The translations under genes and the position numbers were made by a program. The notes under the pieces are model-generated. The model ran no database searches. It was given only the letters and a program-made list of their open reading frames with translations, and was not told where the DNA came from. From positions 1 to 63,583 of the forward strand of contig NZ_JAPSKE010000032.1 in NCBI RefSeq assembly GCF_031177825.1: a stretch of 63,583 bases of DNA, read 5' to 3'. Of the stretch, positions 6,465 to 15,100 are shown piece after piece. This DNA is from Paenibacillus sp. GTDB taxonomy: Bacteria; Bacillota; Bacilli; Paenibacillales; YIM-B00363. Positions within the stretch are counted from its first letter, which is position 1; each line of letters opens with the position of its first letter.

Positions 6465-8240
6465 ATGAGCGACAACCACGGGGAACGGGAGCGAAAATTC
6501 CAAAGCTTGCTGCAGCGGCTTCCGAAATCCCCGCTGTACAGGGAGAAGCTGTCAGGGATCCGACTGCAAGGCATCGGATTGGACCGCATCGGGACGCTGC
6601 CGTTCACGACGAAGGAGGAATTGCGGGCCGTCGGCGTGTTCGGCCATCTGGCGGTCGATCCGAAGGACGTGGCGCAGTACCACGAATCGACCGGAACGAC
6701 GGGCGAGCCTTCCGCCTCCTGGTTCACTCGAGACGATCTGGAGGTCGGAGGAAGACAGTTGACGGAGTGCGGCGTGAACTTAACCGCCGACGATCTGGTG
6801 TTGATTCGGTTCCCGTACGCGATGGCGCTGCCGGCGTTCCTGATGCAGGCGGCGGCTTGGCAGACGGGAGCGGGCGTCGTACCCGCAAGCGGCCGGACGG
6901 TCGTAACGCCGTACCCAAGGGTGCTGGCGCTCATGAAGCGGCTTCGCGTTACGGTGTTGGCGGGGCTTCCGCGCGAGATGGAGCTGTTGGCCGAGACGGC
7001 CCGGCTCGTCGGGATGGACCCGATTCACGATTTTCCCGCGCTGCGGGCGATCTGCGTCGCCGGGGAGCTGACGGGCGACAAACGGAAGCAGCATCTGGAG
7101 AAGCTGTGGGGCGTCCCCGCGTTCAATCTATACGGATCGACGGAAACGGGGAATATCGCCGCCATGTGCGAATTCGGAACGATGCACGTCGTGGAACGGG
7201 ATTTCTACGTGGAGACGCTGCAAGAAGACGGCGGCGGCCCCGTCGAGCCGGGGGCGAGAGGATTCGCGGCGGTGACGACGTTGTCCCACCAAGCTTCTCC
7301 GCTGCTGCGTTATTTCAACGAGGACATCGTCTCGGTCGAGCCGGCCGCTTGCCCTTGCGGACGGACCGGGAGCAAGCTCGTGCATTACGGCAGAGGCAAG
7401 GATCGCCTCCGCTTCGGCGACCTCGTGCTAGACGCATTGGACGTCCAGGAGGCCGTCTATTCGTTGTCTCCGGTACCGGATGCATGGCAGGCGGCGGAAC
7501 GGGAGGAAGGGCTTCACTTCCTGCTCGACTCGCATCGGTCCGACGAGTGGGCGTTGGATGAGGTTTCGTCCCGCTTGTCGGCGCGGCTGCAGGTGAGCGT
7601 CACCGTCGAGGCCGCAGCCTTGCTGAACCGCGGCGAGCTGACGAACAACGCTCCGTCTACGAAGCCGGTATATATTCGGAAGCTCGATCGCGGCGCCGCG
7701 CCGGCGCGACCGCCGGCCGAGCCGCTCCAAGAGCTGCTGCGGCGCGGCCGACGCGCGTTGGCCGACGGGCAATACGACCGGTCGCGCGAATGGCTGAAGA
7801 AGGCCGTGGCCGTCGCTCCTCGAAGCGCCGAGGCGCACGCTTGGTTGGCGGCAGCCTACGGCCGCTCGATCGAGACGGCCGACATGCTGGAGAAGATGAA
7901 GCTGCTGCCCTTGCTCGAGGAGGAGATCGCCGCAGCATTCGAGCTCGATCCGTCGCTGCCGATCGCTAGGCGAGTGAACGGGGCAAGGTTGCTATATACG
8001 CCGGAATCGTTGGGCGGCGACCCGGCGGCGGCCGCGGAAGAGTTTCAGTACTGCATCGACCGCAAGATGGACGAAGCGGACGTCTGGGCGTCGCTCGGGG
8101 AATGTTACGTCAAGCTGGGAAAGACGAAGCAAGCGGTCGCCGCGCTCAGAGAAGCGTTGTCCCGCGATAAGTCGCATGAACGAGCGATCGAACTGTTGTC
8201 CGAACTGGAAAGAGAAGGGAGTGCTCGTCATGAGCGATAA
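6465..8240 (+). CDS. PaaK-like adenylate-forming enzyme fused to C-terminal TPR domain
   Basis: 591 residues, ATG, with GGGGAGAGGAGGTG upstream. Residues 1-~410 form a PaaK-like ligase: ESTGTTGEPS (~74), YGSTETGNIA, LLRYFNEDIV and a CPCGRTG Cys pair. Residues ~430-591 form a TPR module nearly duplicating the free TPR protein at 925-1461 (shared SAEAHAWLAAAYGR, KLLPLLEEEIA, LGGDPAAAA). The fusion suggests that activation and handling of the acyl group are tethered to a partner protein. PaaK family proteins normally end near residue 430, so the TPR is an addition. It overlaps the DAHP synthase gene by 11 bases. Confidence 0.85.
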   Translation: MSDNHGERERKFQSLLQRLPKSPLYREKLSGIRLQGIGLDRIGTLPFTTKEELRAVGVFGHLAVDPKDVAQYHESTGTTGEPSASWFTRDDLEVGGRQLTECGVNLTADDLVLIRFPYAMALPAFLMQAAAWQTGAGVVPASGRTVVTPYPRVLALMKRLRVTVLAGLPREMELLAETARLVGMDPIHDFPALRAICVAGELTGDKRKQHLEKLWGVPAFNLYGSTETGNIAAMCEFGTMHVVERDFYVETLQEDGGGPVEPGARGFAAVTTLSHQASPLLRYFNEDIVSVEPAACPCGRTGSKLVHYGRGKDRLRFGDLVLDALDVQEAVYSLSPVPDAWQAAEREEGLHFLLDSHRSDEWALDEVSSRLSARLQVSVTVEAAALLNRGELTNNAPSTKPVYIRKLDRGAAPARPPAEPLQELLRRGRRALADGQYDRSREWLKKAVAVAPRSAEAHAWLAAAYGRSIETADMLEKMKLLPLLEEEIAAAFELDPSLPIARRVNGARLLYTPESLGGDPAAAAEEFQYCIDRKMDEADVWASLGECYVKLGKTKQAVAALREALSRDKSHERAIELLSELEREGSARHER

Positions 8241-9063
8241 ATGGCAAAAGGCGAAGTCGCAGCTCCTCGCAAGCCGCATCCGGCATAGCGAGGACACGGT
8301 CATTCGCGTCAAGGACGTTGAGGTCGGGGGCTCTTCGCATGTGCTGGTCGCCGGACCTTGTTCGATCGAATCGAGAGAGCAGCTGCACACGGTTGCGGAC
8401 GCATTGAAGAAGTCGGGCGCGACGATCCTGCGGGGGGGAGCGTTCAAGCCGAGGACGTCTCCGTACGATTTCCAAGGGCTGGGGCTTGAGGGCCTTCGCA
8501 TCATGAAGGACGTAGCGGACGAGGTCGGACTCGTCACGATCAGCGAGATCATGAGCCCGACGCAAATCGAGACGGCTGCGAATTACGTCGATATTTTCCA
8601 AATCGGGGCGCGCAACATGCAAAACTTCGATCTGCTGAAGGCCGTCGGCCAGACGAAAGTGCCTGTACTCTTGAAGCGGGGGCCGTCCGCGACGCTCGAA
8701 GAGTTGATTTTGGCGGCGGAGTATATTCTCAAGGGCGGCAACGACCGCGTCATGTTGATCGAGCGCGGGATTCGCACGTTCGAGACGTGGACTCGCAATA
8801 CGCTCGACATCTCGGCCGTTCCGATCTTGAAGCAGGAGACACACCTTCCTGTTCTCGTGGACGTCAGCCATTCTACCGGCAGGAAGGATATCCTGCTGTC
8901 CTGCGCGAAGGCCGCGCTCGCCGCCGGCGCGCACGGCATCATGGTCGAGGTGCATCCGAATCCGCCGGCGGCGCTGTCCGACGCGAAGCAGCAGATCGAT
9001 ATCGAAGAATTTCATGCGTTCTGGAAGGGGCTTCTCGACTCGGGTCTGTATCATGGCGCATAA
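8230..9063 (+). CDS. aroF: 3-deoxy-7-phosphoheptulonate (DAHP) synthase, core-only type I-beta
   Basis: 277 residues from ATG, AAGGGAG nine bases upstream, overlapping the previous gene. It condenses phosphoenolpyruvate and erythrose 4-phosphate, the first step to chorismate. Core motifs: GPCSIES, GGAFKPRTSPYDFQG, QIGARNMQN, LLKRG, DVSHSTGR and GIMVEVHPNP. The relatives in Bacillus (chorismate-mutase domain at the N-terminus) and Thermotoga (ferredoxin-like domain) carry regulatory extensions; here the catalytic barrel starts by residue ~35, so neither is present and feedback control is probably absent. Its place inside this operon suggests a dedicated precursor supply rather than housekeeping. 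Confidence 0.93.
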   Translation: MSDKWQKAKSQLLASRIRHSEDTVIRVKDVEVGGSSHVLVAGPCSIESREQLHTVADALKKSGATILRGGAFKPRTSPYDFQGLGLEGLRIMKDVADEVGLVTISEIMSPTQIETAANYVDIFQIGARNMQNFDLLKAVGQTKVPVLLKRGPSATLEELILAAEYILKGGNDRVMLIERGIRTFETWTRNTLDISAVPILKQETHLPVLVDVSHSTGRKDILLSCAKAALAAGAHGIMVEVHPNPPAALSDAKQQIDIEEFHAFWKGLLDSGLYHGA

Positions 9064-9095
9064 CGACAAGTCGTGACGGGGGAGGAGGCATCATC

Positions 9096-10604
9096 GTGGA
9101 GGACGTATCCAAGGCAGTCGCCTATGTCGCGGCGAAGGCACCGGCGCGACTCGCGGTCGTCGACGAGGAGAAGACGCTGACGTACGGCGCCCTACACGAA
9201 CGCGCCGAGCGTTGGGCCGCGGCGTTCCGGGAAGCCGGGGCGGCTCCGGGGCGGGAAATCCTCGTTTCTCTTCCGAATCGCGTCGAGTTCGTCGAAGTGT
9301 TGCTCGCATCGGTCCGGGCGAGGGTCGTGCCGCTCTTCGTCAATACCGAGTTCTCGAAGCGGGAGTTCTCCGCTCTGGCCGCCGCGACGGACGCGATGGC
9401 GCTCGTGACCTCCCGCGAAACCGCGGGGCTCGCGTCGCCAGAGCTCGAGGGACGGATGCGGGTATGGTTTATCGAAGACGACCCGCCGGCTATGGAGTCG
9501 GTTCCGCAAGCGACGCCGACGCGGCGCGGCGAGAGTGCGGGCGAGATCGTGTTCTTCACATCGGGCACGACCGGAAAGCCGAAGGGGGCGGTCGTCCCGA
9601 TGCCGGCGTTCGACACGGGGGCGCCGCTTCCCGACCTGCTGCGGACGCCGACGGCGCATCTGCTGTGCAGGCCGCTGTTCTTCCGCGCCCACCTGACGGC
9701 GGCTTGCCATCTGCTGCAGGAAGGCAACACCGTCGTGCTGTCCCGGCGCGTCGACCCGGACGTCTGGACGCGCTTGACCGAGCGGCATCGGGCGAGCCTC
9801 GTCAGCCTCGGTCCGAGCGACCTCCATCTTTGGCTGAATCGAATCGAGTCCGGCGGAGGGGCTTTCCCGGCTTGCGCGAGCCGTCTGCTGTCCACGGGAG
9901 CGCCGCTGACCGAAGCGATGAGGCGGCGGCTCGAGGAACGATTGCCGCGCGTGCGGGTAACGGATTTGTATGGGACTAGCGAATTAGGCGCGATCGCGAT
10001 GATCGATCGCGAGGAATGGGAAGGGAAGGCCGGGTCCTGCGGACGTCCGCTCTTCTTTACGAAGGTGAACATTCGAGATGAACGCGGCGCGGAAGCGCCC
10101 GTCGGAACGACGGGCGAGATTTGGGTCAAGTCGCGGTATCGAATGAAAGGATATTACAAGGATCCGGACGCGACGGCGCAAGCGTTCGAGGGCGATTTCG
10201 TCAGAACGGGGGATGCGGGCCGCTTCGACGAGGACGGGAATTTGTACGTGACGGGAAGAATCGACGGCGCGATCAATTGCGGCGGTTATCGCGTGTTTCC
10301 CGAAGAGGTGGAGGACGTGCTGCTCGAACGTCCGGACGTGGAGGAAGCCGTCGTCGTCGGCGTGACGCATCCGGCGCGAACGGAGCAGCCGATCGCCTTC
10401 GTCCGCCTCCGCGAGCCGACGGAGGAAAAGGACGAAGCGGCGGCGGAGCGGTTATTGGCTCATTGCAAAAGTCGGCTTGCCGCTTACAAGGTGCCCGCCG
10501 CCATTCATCCGATCCGCGACATCCCGTTGAACGCCGCAGGGAAGGCGGATCGTCAAAGCTTGGCCGGGCGAGCCGCGGATCGACAACATTATTCAATCGG
10601 CTAA
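9096..10604 (+). CDS. AMP-dependent acyl/aryl-CoA synthetase
   Basis: 502 residues from GTG with GGGGGAGGAGG upstream; the frame is open further 5' but that region belongs to the DAHP synthase gene. Motifs of the ANL superfamily: FFTSGTTGKPKG at ~153 (A3), YGTSELGAI (A5), GEIWVKS, VRTGDAGRFDEDGNLYVTGR (A7/A8), and the C-terminal catalytic lysine region NAAGKADR. It activates a carboxylic acid to an acyl-AMP and probably a CoA thioester. It is the third adenylate-forming enzyme in a row. The substrate cannot be read from sequence; a hydroxybenzoate is consistent with the neighbour at 10618. Confidence 0.88.
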   Translation: MEDVSKAVAYVAAKAPARLAVVDEEKTLTYGALHERAERWAAAFREAGAAPGREILVSLPNRVEFVEVLLASVRARVVPLFVNTEFSKREFSALAAATDAMALVTSRETAGLASPELEGRMRVWFIEDDPPAMESVPQATPTRRGESAGEIVFFTSGTTGKPKGAVVPMPAFDTGAPLPDLLRTPTAHLLCRPLFFRAHLTAACHLLQEGNTVVLSRRVDPDVWTRLTERHRASLVSLGPSDLHLWLNRIESGGGAFPACASRLLSTGAPLTEAMRRRLEERLPRVRVTDLYGTSELGAIAMIDREEWEGKAGSCGRPLFFTKVNIRDERGAEAPVGTTGEIWVKSRYRMKGYYKDPDATAQAFEGDFVRTGDAGRFDEDGNLYVTGRIDGAINCGGYRVFPEEVEDVLLERPDVEEAVVVGVTHPARTEQPIAFVRLREPTEEKDEAAAERLLAHCKSRLAAYKVPAAIHPIRDIPLNAAGKADRQSLAGRAADRQHYSIG

Positions 10605-10617
10605 TGGAGGAGAGGGT

Positions 10618-11178
10618 ATGACGGATTTCGCTTCGGTCGACTCGGACTCTCGATCCGAGAAGACGGCGCTGGAGCTCTTACACGAGCTGCTGTTCGGGTT
10701 GCTTCTGGTGACGGACGGACGGACGACCGAGCTGCTGGAGACGTTGTTGAACGAGAAGCTCGTCGTTACCGTCCTTCGCCAGGAGCGTTGGGATAAAGAA
10801 ACGTATATTCGCGAATCCGTCCTAACGGGGGAGAAGAGCGGATATATCGCATCGCACAATGTCGCGCTCGTCTCGTCGAAGCATCTGCCGGCCCCGCTGT
10901 TCGAGAAGATAGCGGATCGGCAGGAGGGGATCGGAAAGACGATCGGCTCGAACGCCTTGCGGTCGTTCCGCAAGGTCGTCGAGGCCGGACGGATCGATGC
11001 GGCGGACGCCGTCGATCTGTTCCGCCGTCCGCTTCGGCTGCAGCTGCCCGAGCTGCGGAGTCAGGTGCCGTATAAGAAATATTTGATTTATTTCGATCGG
11101 GAGCCAGGCATTCAGATGCTGGAATATTACAACCCGGATCTCGTCCGACATCGATTGCGGCGGGAGACGGGGGGATAA
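10618..11178 (+). CDS. Chorismate pyruvate-lyase (DUF98/UbiC fold)-like protein
   Basis: 186 residues, ATG, GGAGGAGAGGGT just upstream, 13 bases after the synthetase. The pattern fits PF01947-type chorismate lyases: an LLLVTDGRTTELLETLLN start, a strand with many charged residues, a VALVSSKHLP segment, a GIGKTIG loop, then a Y-x-IYFD strand and a final MLEYYNP with a Glu in the usual acidic position. Such enzymes convert chorismate to 4-hydroxybenzoate plus pyruvate. Overall similarity is weak by eye, so this is family-level only. With the DAHP synthase it closes a possible path from central metabolism to an aromatic acid for the three ligases. It is the last gene of the operon. Confidence 0.65.
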   Translation: MTDFASVDSDSRSEKTALELLHELLFGLLLVTDGRTTELLETLLNEKLVVTVLRQERWDKETYIRESVLTGEKSGYIASHNVALVSSKHLPAPLFEKIADRQEGIGKTIGSNALRSFRKVVEAGRIDAADAVDLFRRPLRLQLPELRSQVPYKKYLIYFDREPGIQMLEYYNPDLVRHRLRRETGG

Positions 11179-11185
11179 CGCGAAG

Positions 11186-11226
11186 AAGGCTGCCCTCGGG
11201 TCCGAGAGGACCTTGAGGTCAGCCTT
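11186..11226. terminator. Terminator at the end of the ligase operon
   Basis: A long stem pairs AAGGCTG-CCCTC with GAGG-TCAGCCTT, followed by GTTTCG. It lies between the convergent genes ending at 11178 and 11238 and could serve both strands. Confidence 0.75.
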
Positions 11227-11237
11227 GTTTCGCTGCT

Positions 11238-11519
11238 TTATTTTCGGGATTTCGACCGTTCCTGCGACCGCTCGAACGCCTCCAGTCCTGCGGAGATGAG
11301 CTGTTCGCCGGCGTGCTGCGCGCCCAGCTTGACGGCGTCCAGCAGCTTGCCTGCGAGCTTCTCCGGCGGCTGATCTTTCTCCTCCGCCGCTTCCAGCATC
11401 CGTCGGCCGGCGACTTCCGCGCCGTTCTTCACGGCTGAAGCATAGCTGCCAGCGAAGCGCCGAAACTCCCGCTTCATCCGGCCGACCAGCTTCGCGAAGG
11501 CGTCCCGTTCCTTCGACAT
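11238..11519 (-). CDS. Small AG-repeat protein, paralogue of 1516-1800
   Basis: 93 residues; ATG with GGAGG upstream on the minus strand. Two tandem amphipathic repeats are visible: SAVKNGAEVAGRRMLEAAEE and DAVKLGAQHAGEQLISAGLE, both fitting [SD]AVK-x-GA-x2-AG-x3. The second copy aligns with the small protein at 1516-1800. The termini are charged (MSKERD..., SQERSKSRK). No family is recognised. The two paralogues sit at opposite ends of the ligase/TPR cluster, hinting that they belong to it, perhaps as oligomerising or membrane-associating helices. Confidence 0.7.
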   Translation of the reverse strand: MSKERDAFAKLVGRMKREFRRFAGSYASAVKNGAEVAGRRMLEAAEEKDQPPEKLAGKLLDAVKLGAQHAGEQLISAGLEAFERSQERSKSRK

Positions 11520-11549
11520 GCTTACCGCCTCCTCTTTCCTTCGACAAAA

Positions 11550-11792
11550 TTACCCGCTCGCCTCGTCTTTCCCTTGATCTTGCGTCTCGAGCAGCGGCGG
11601 TTCGTCTCCGTCGCCCGTCGCTTCGAGCAAGGGGGAGGATCGAATCGGAATGGCGTCCAACTTCCCGTCCATAAACAGCTTCAACAGCGCGACGATGACG
11701 CCGACGACGAGCACGAACGCGATAACGCCGCATAAGGTTAGTCCAAGAATGAAGATCGCTTTATCGGCGAATCCCATTTTCTTCATATCCAT
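11550..11792 (-). CDS. Small single-pass membrane protein
   Basis: 80 residues from ATG (MDMKKMGFADK...), GGGAG about 11 bases upstream; a longer in-frame start at 11831 lacks a ribosome site. One strong hydrophobic segment lies at residues ~10-35 (AIFILGLTLCGVIAFVLVVG), followed by a polar tail rich in Asp, Glu and Pro. No named family is recognised. It lies upstream of the AG-repeat gene (gap 30 bases) and is probably cotranscribed with it. Confidence 0.65.
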   Translation of the reverse strand: MDMKKMGFADKAIFILGLTLCGVIAFVLVVGVIVALLKLFMDGKLDAIPIRSSPLLEATGDGDEPPLLETQDQGKDEASG

Positions 11793-11902
11793 TCTGGTAA
11801 TCACTCCCTCTCGACAACGTGGGGTCTGCATGCAGTATATGTACGAATTCCCAGGATTCCTTGGGTACTCGTACCGTGCCGGGAAAATCCGCTCCAGCCC
11901 TT

Positions 11903-11930
11903 GGCGAGGCTGTTGGCGAGGCTGTTGGCG
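11903..11930. repeat. 12-bp tandem repeat, ~2.3 copies
   Basis: GGCGAGGCTGTT occurs twice in tandem and continues with GGCG. It lies in the 358-base gene-free stretch 11793-12150, which otherwise holds the promoter and leader of the giant secreted-protein gene. Confidence 0.8.
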
Positions 11931-11998
11931 GAATCGAGCCGTCGGAACTCTCGGATCACCCGGACAATTCCGTCCCAGTATAATTCATTCTTGCCTCA

Positions 11999-12027
11999 TA
12001 AACAGCGGATGCGCTTGCCCCTATACT
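11999..12027 (+). promoter_or_regulatory. Putative sigma-A promoter of the giant secreted protein
   Basis: TAAACA, a 17-base spacer and TATACT. Four of six -35 bases match the consensus and the spacing is ideal. It leaves an untranslated leader of ~115 bases before the coding start at 12151. Confidence 0.45.
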
Positions 12028-12087
12028 TAAGGTGCAACTTCAGACGCAGCTTCGCGAACGCCTATTTTCCTAGTGAAGGAGGTGGAA

Positions 12088-12126
12088 TTGCTCGTACTTC
12101 TTAGAAATGCGGCAATTGCTTCTTAA
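12088..12126 (+). other. Possible 12-codon leader ORF
   Basis: AAGGAGGTG is followed four bases later by TTG and an open frame of 12 codons ending at TAA (12124-12126), before the main start at 12151. The ribosome site is stronger than that of the main gene. It may be a leader peptide or a chance match. Confidence 0.3.
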
Positions 12127-12150
12127 TTTACTATGAAGGCGGTGTATTTA

Positions 12151-15100
12151 GTGAGAGTTAGGAAAACGCTTACAACATTGACCGTCGCCGCGATGATGGC
12201 CAGCCTCGGCTATTTCGCGCCGCCCTCGGGGACGGCGTCGGCGGCTTCGGTCGAAGTCAACGTAGCTCGAGGCGTCGTCGACGTGACGACGAACGGGCTC
12301 GCGACCCAAAACGGGAAGCGGCTGACGATTTTGACGGACGGGGTCCGTACGACATCGGAGTACGCGCTGATTTCGACGAGCTCAGGCGCCAAGTACGTCC
12401 AGTTGAATCTGGGGGAACCGCACTCGATTACGAAATTGAACCTTCTGAACGATTACAATCCCGACAGCCCGCGCATCGGCAAGGATATCATCGTGCAATT
12501 GTCGAACGATCCCGCGTTCGCGAGCGGCGTGACGACGGTGTATAACAATGACGCGGACAACAGCGCCGGTCAAGGCGCAGGCTCCGACGCGGAATACACC
12601 GAGCCTTCGTCCGGAGCGGGACTGACCGTGACGCTCGGCAGCCCGGTGACGGCGCAGTACGTTCGCTATTGGGCGAACGGCCATACGCGGACGCAGACGA
12701 GCGCGTACAACGCGGTGAACACGCCGGTGGAAGTCGAAGTGTACGCGCAGCTGCCCGGCCTGAACCATGCTTTGCCCGCCATCTCCTCGCTCTCCGTAAG
12801 CGACATCTCCAACCATTCCGTGAAGCTGTCTTGGGTAAGTCCGGGACCGAGCGGCATTACCGGATACGACATTCGTTATGCCGAAGCGCCGATTACCGAG
12901 TCGAACTGGAATAACGGCTCGATCGTCAAGCGGGTCGTCGGCGAGCCTTCGGTCGCCGCGGCCCATGCGACGCAGCAGATGAACCTTCAAGGACTTCCCA
13001 TCAATAAAAAGCTCTACTTCGCGATCAAGACCGTGAACGGTCTCGTCGATGCGTCGGCGCTGTCCAACGCGGTCGAGGCGACGCTGGTTACTTCGGTGAA
13101 CGCCGCCTTGAACAAGACGGTGACGTCGAACGGCACCGCAACCGGCGGTACGCTGTCCAATGTCACGAACGGCAACTTGACGCGGGACGATTACGCCTTG
13201 ATCTCGACGAGCGGGGGACCGAAATACGTGCAGATCGATCTGGCGGACAGCTACGACATCGTCGGCTTGAACCTGCGCAACGACTGGGGCACCGATACCA
13301 ACTCTTACCGCTACGGGCATGATTACGTCGTCCAGCTGGCGGCGGACGCCGCGTTCACGAGCGGCGTGACGACGATCTTCAACAACGACGCGGACAACAC
13401 CCTCGGCCTCGGCGCCGGCGCCGATCCGACGTATGTCGAACCGGTCGACGGCGGGGGCTGGCACATTCCGTTGACGACGCCTGTAACGGCGCGATACGTA
13501 CGGTTCTGGGGCAATGGACACACGCGGATGAACGGGACGACGCACACGGTCAATACGCCGGTAGAAATTCAGGCGTTCGCGAAGTCGAAGGATGTCGCGG
13601 CGCCGTCCGCGGTGACGAACCTGACCGCGCCGAGCGTCGGCTGGAAGAGCGTCCAGCTGCAATGGACGGCGCCGGGCAACGACGGCGCGACGGGCACGGC
13701 GCTGGAGTACGACTTCCGCTATTCGACGTCGCAGATCACGTCCGCCAATTTCGGCGCGGCGACGCCGATGGCCGGAGCGCCTGCGCCCGCGGTCGCGGGG
13801 ACGACGCAGACGTTCGGCTTCGGCGGACTGCAGCCGAATACGACGTATTACTTCGCGATGAAGGCGAAGGATGAAGCGAACGTCTCCGCGATGTCGAACG
13901 TAGTCGCGATTACGACGCCGGCGACGGACAACGTCCCGCCCGCGGCGATCGCGAACCTCGCGACCTCTCGCGCGAACAGCAAGAGCATCCAACTGTCGTG
14001 GACGGCGCCGGGCGACGACGGGAACGCGGGTCGAGCCGCGTCGTACGAGGTGCGATATTCCACGTCCCCGATTACGGCGGCCGACTGGGGCACCGCGACG
14101 GAGGCGATCGAAGAGCTGCTGCAGCTCGATCCCGGGACGACGATGACGTACGACGCGAACGAGCTGAACGCGAACACGACGTATTATTTCGCCGTGAAGA
14201 CGAAGGACGCGGCCGGGAACGTGTCGGCGATTTCCAACGTCGCCAGCGCGACGACGACGCCTCCTTCGCCGGACGCGGTCACGGTCAGCACGCTCGCCGC
14301 GCTGCAGAGCGCGATCCATGCGGCGCCGCAATCGGGGCGCGTCATTACGCTCGCCGCAGGCGTGTACAATGTCAGTTCCCAGATTTCTATCAACGGGAAA
14401 GACAATATTACGATCCAAGGCGCGACGTCCAACCCGGAAGCTACCGTTCTGAAGGGGCCGGGGATGTCGAGTTCGCTCGGGCAAATTTTCGACGTCAACG
14501 ATTCCCACTACTTAACCATTAAGAACTTGAGGATGCAGGATACGAAATATCACGGCGTGAAAATCAACTACGGCTCCAACTATTTCACGGCGGATAACAT
14601 CGTCGCGTGGGATCACGGCGAAGGCGGCTTCAAGGTGACGGCTCAGCCGTGGACGGAAGGAGCTGCGTATTCGGATTACGGCGCGATCAAAAATTCCCGT
14701 CTCGGTTATACGACGGCCGGCAACAACAACGCCGTCGAGGCGATCGACATTATCGCCGGCTGGCACTGGAAGATTCAAAACAATTTCTTCGAAAACACGT
14801 ACAAGAGCGTCGGCAACGGCGTCGCGTACGCCGTCTTCGCGAAGGGCGGCGCCCGCGGGACGGTTATCGAAAACAACGAATTCCGCAACAACTTCACGGC
14901 GATTTCGTTCGGCGGCGGCGGCACGGGATCGCTGTACTTCCGTCACGGGAACGGCGCCTACGAGCATTACGACGGCATCGTTCGCAACAACGTCATCATC
15001 AAGACGACGGATGCCGCCATCTATATGAACTCGGCCAAGGATTATAAAGTATACAACAATACGATTTTCAATGTCGGCTCGGGCGTTGGCGCGATCGAGT

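Noticed and set aside
6104..7561. 485-codon plus frame overlapping both PaaK-like genes.
   Set aside because: Arg-rich frame-shifted shadow; the two ligases cover the region with family motifs.
12382..14508. 708-codon antisense frame under the giant secreted protein.
   Set aside because: Composition (R, V, D, H runs) is that of a shadow frame; the plus-strand frame holds clear domains and a signal peptide.
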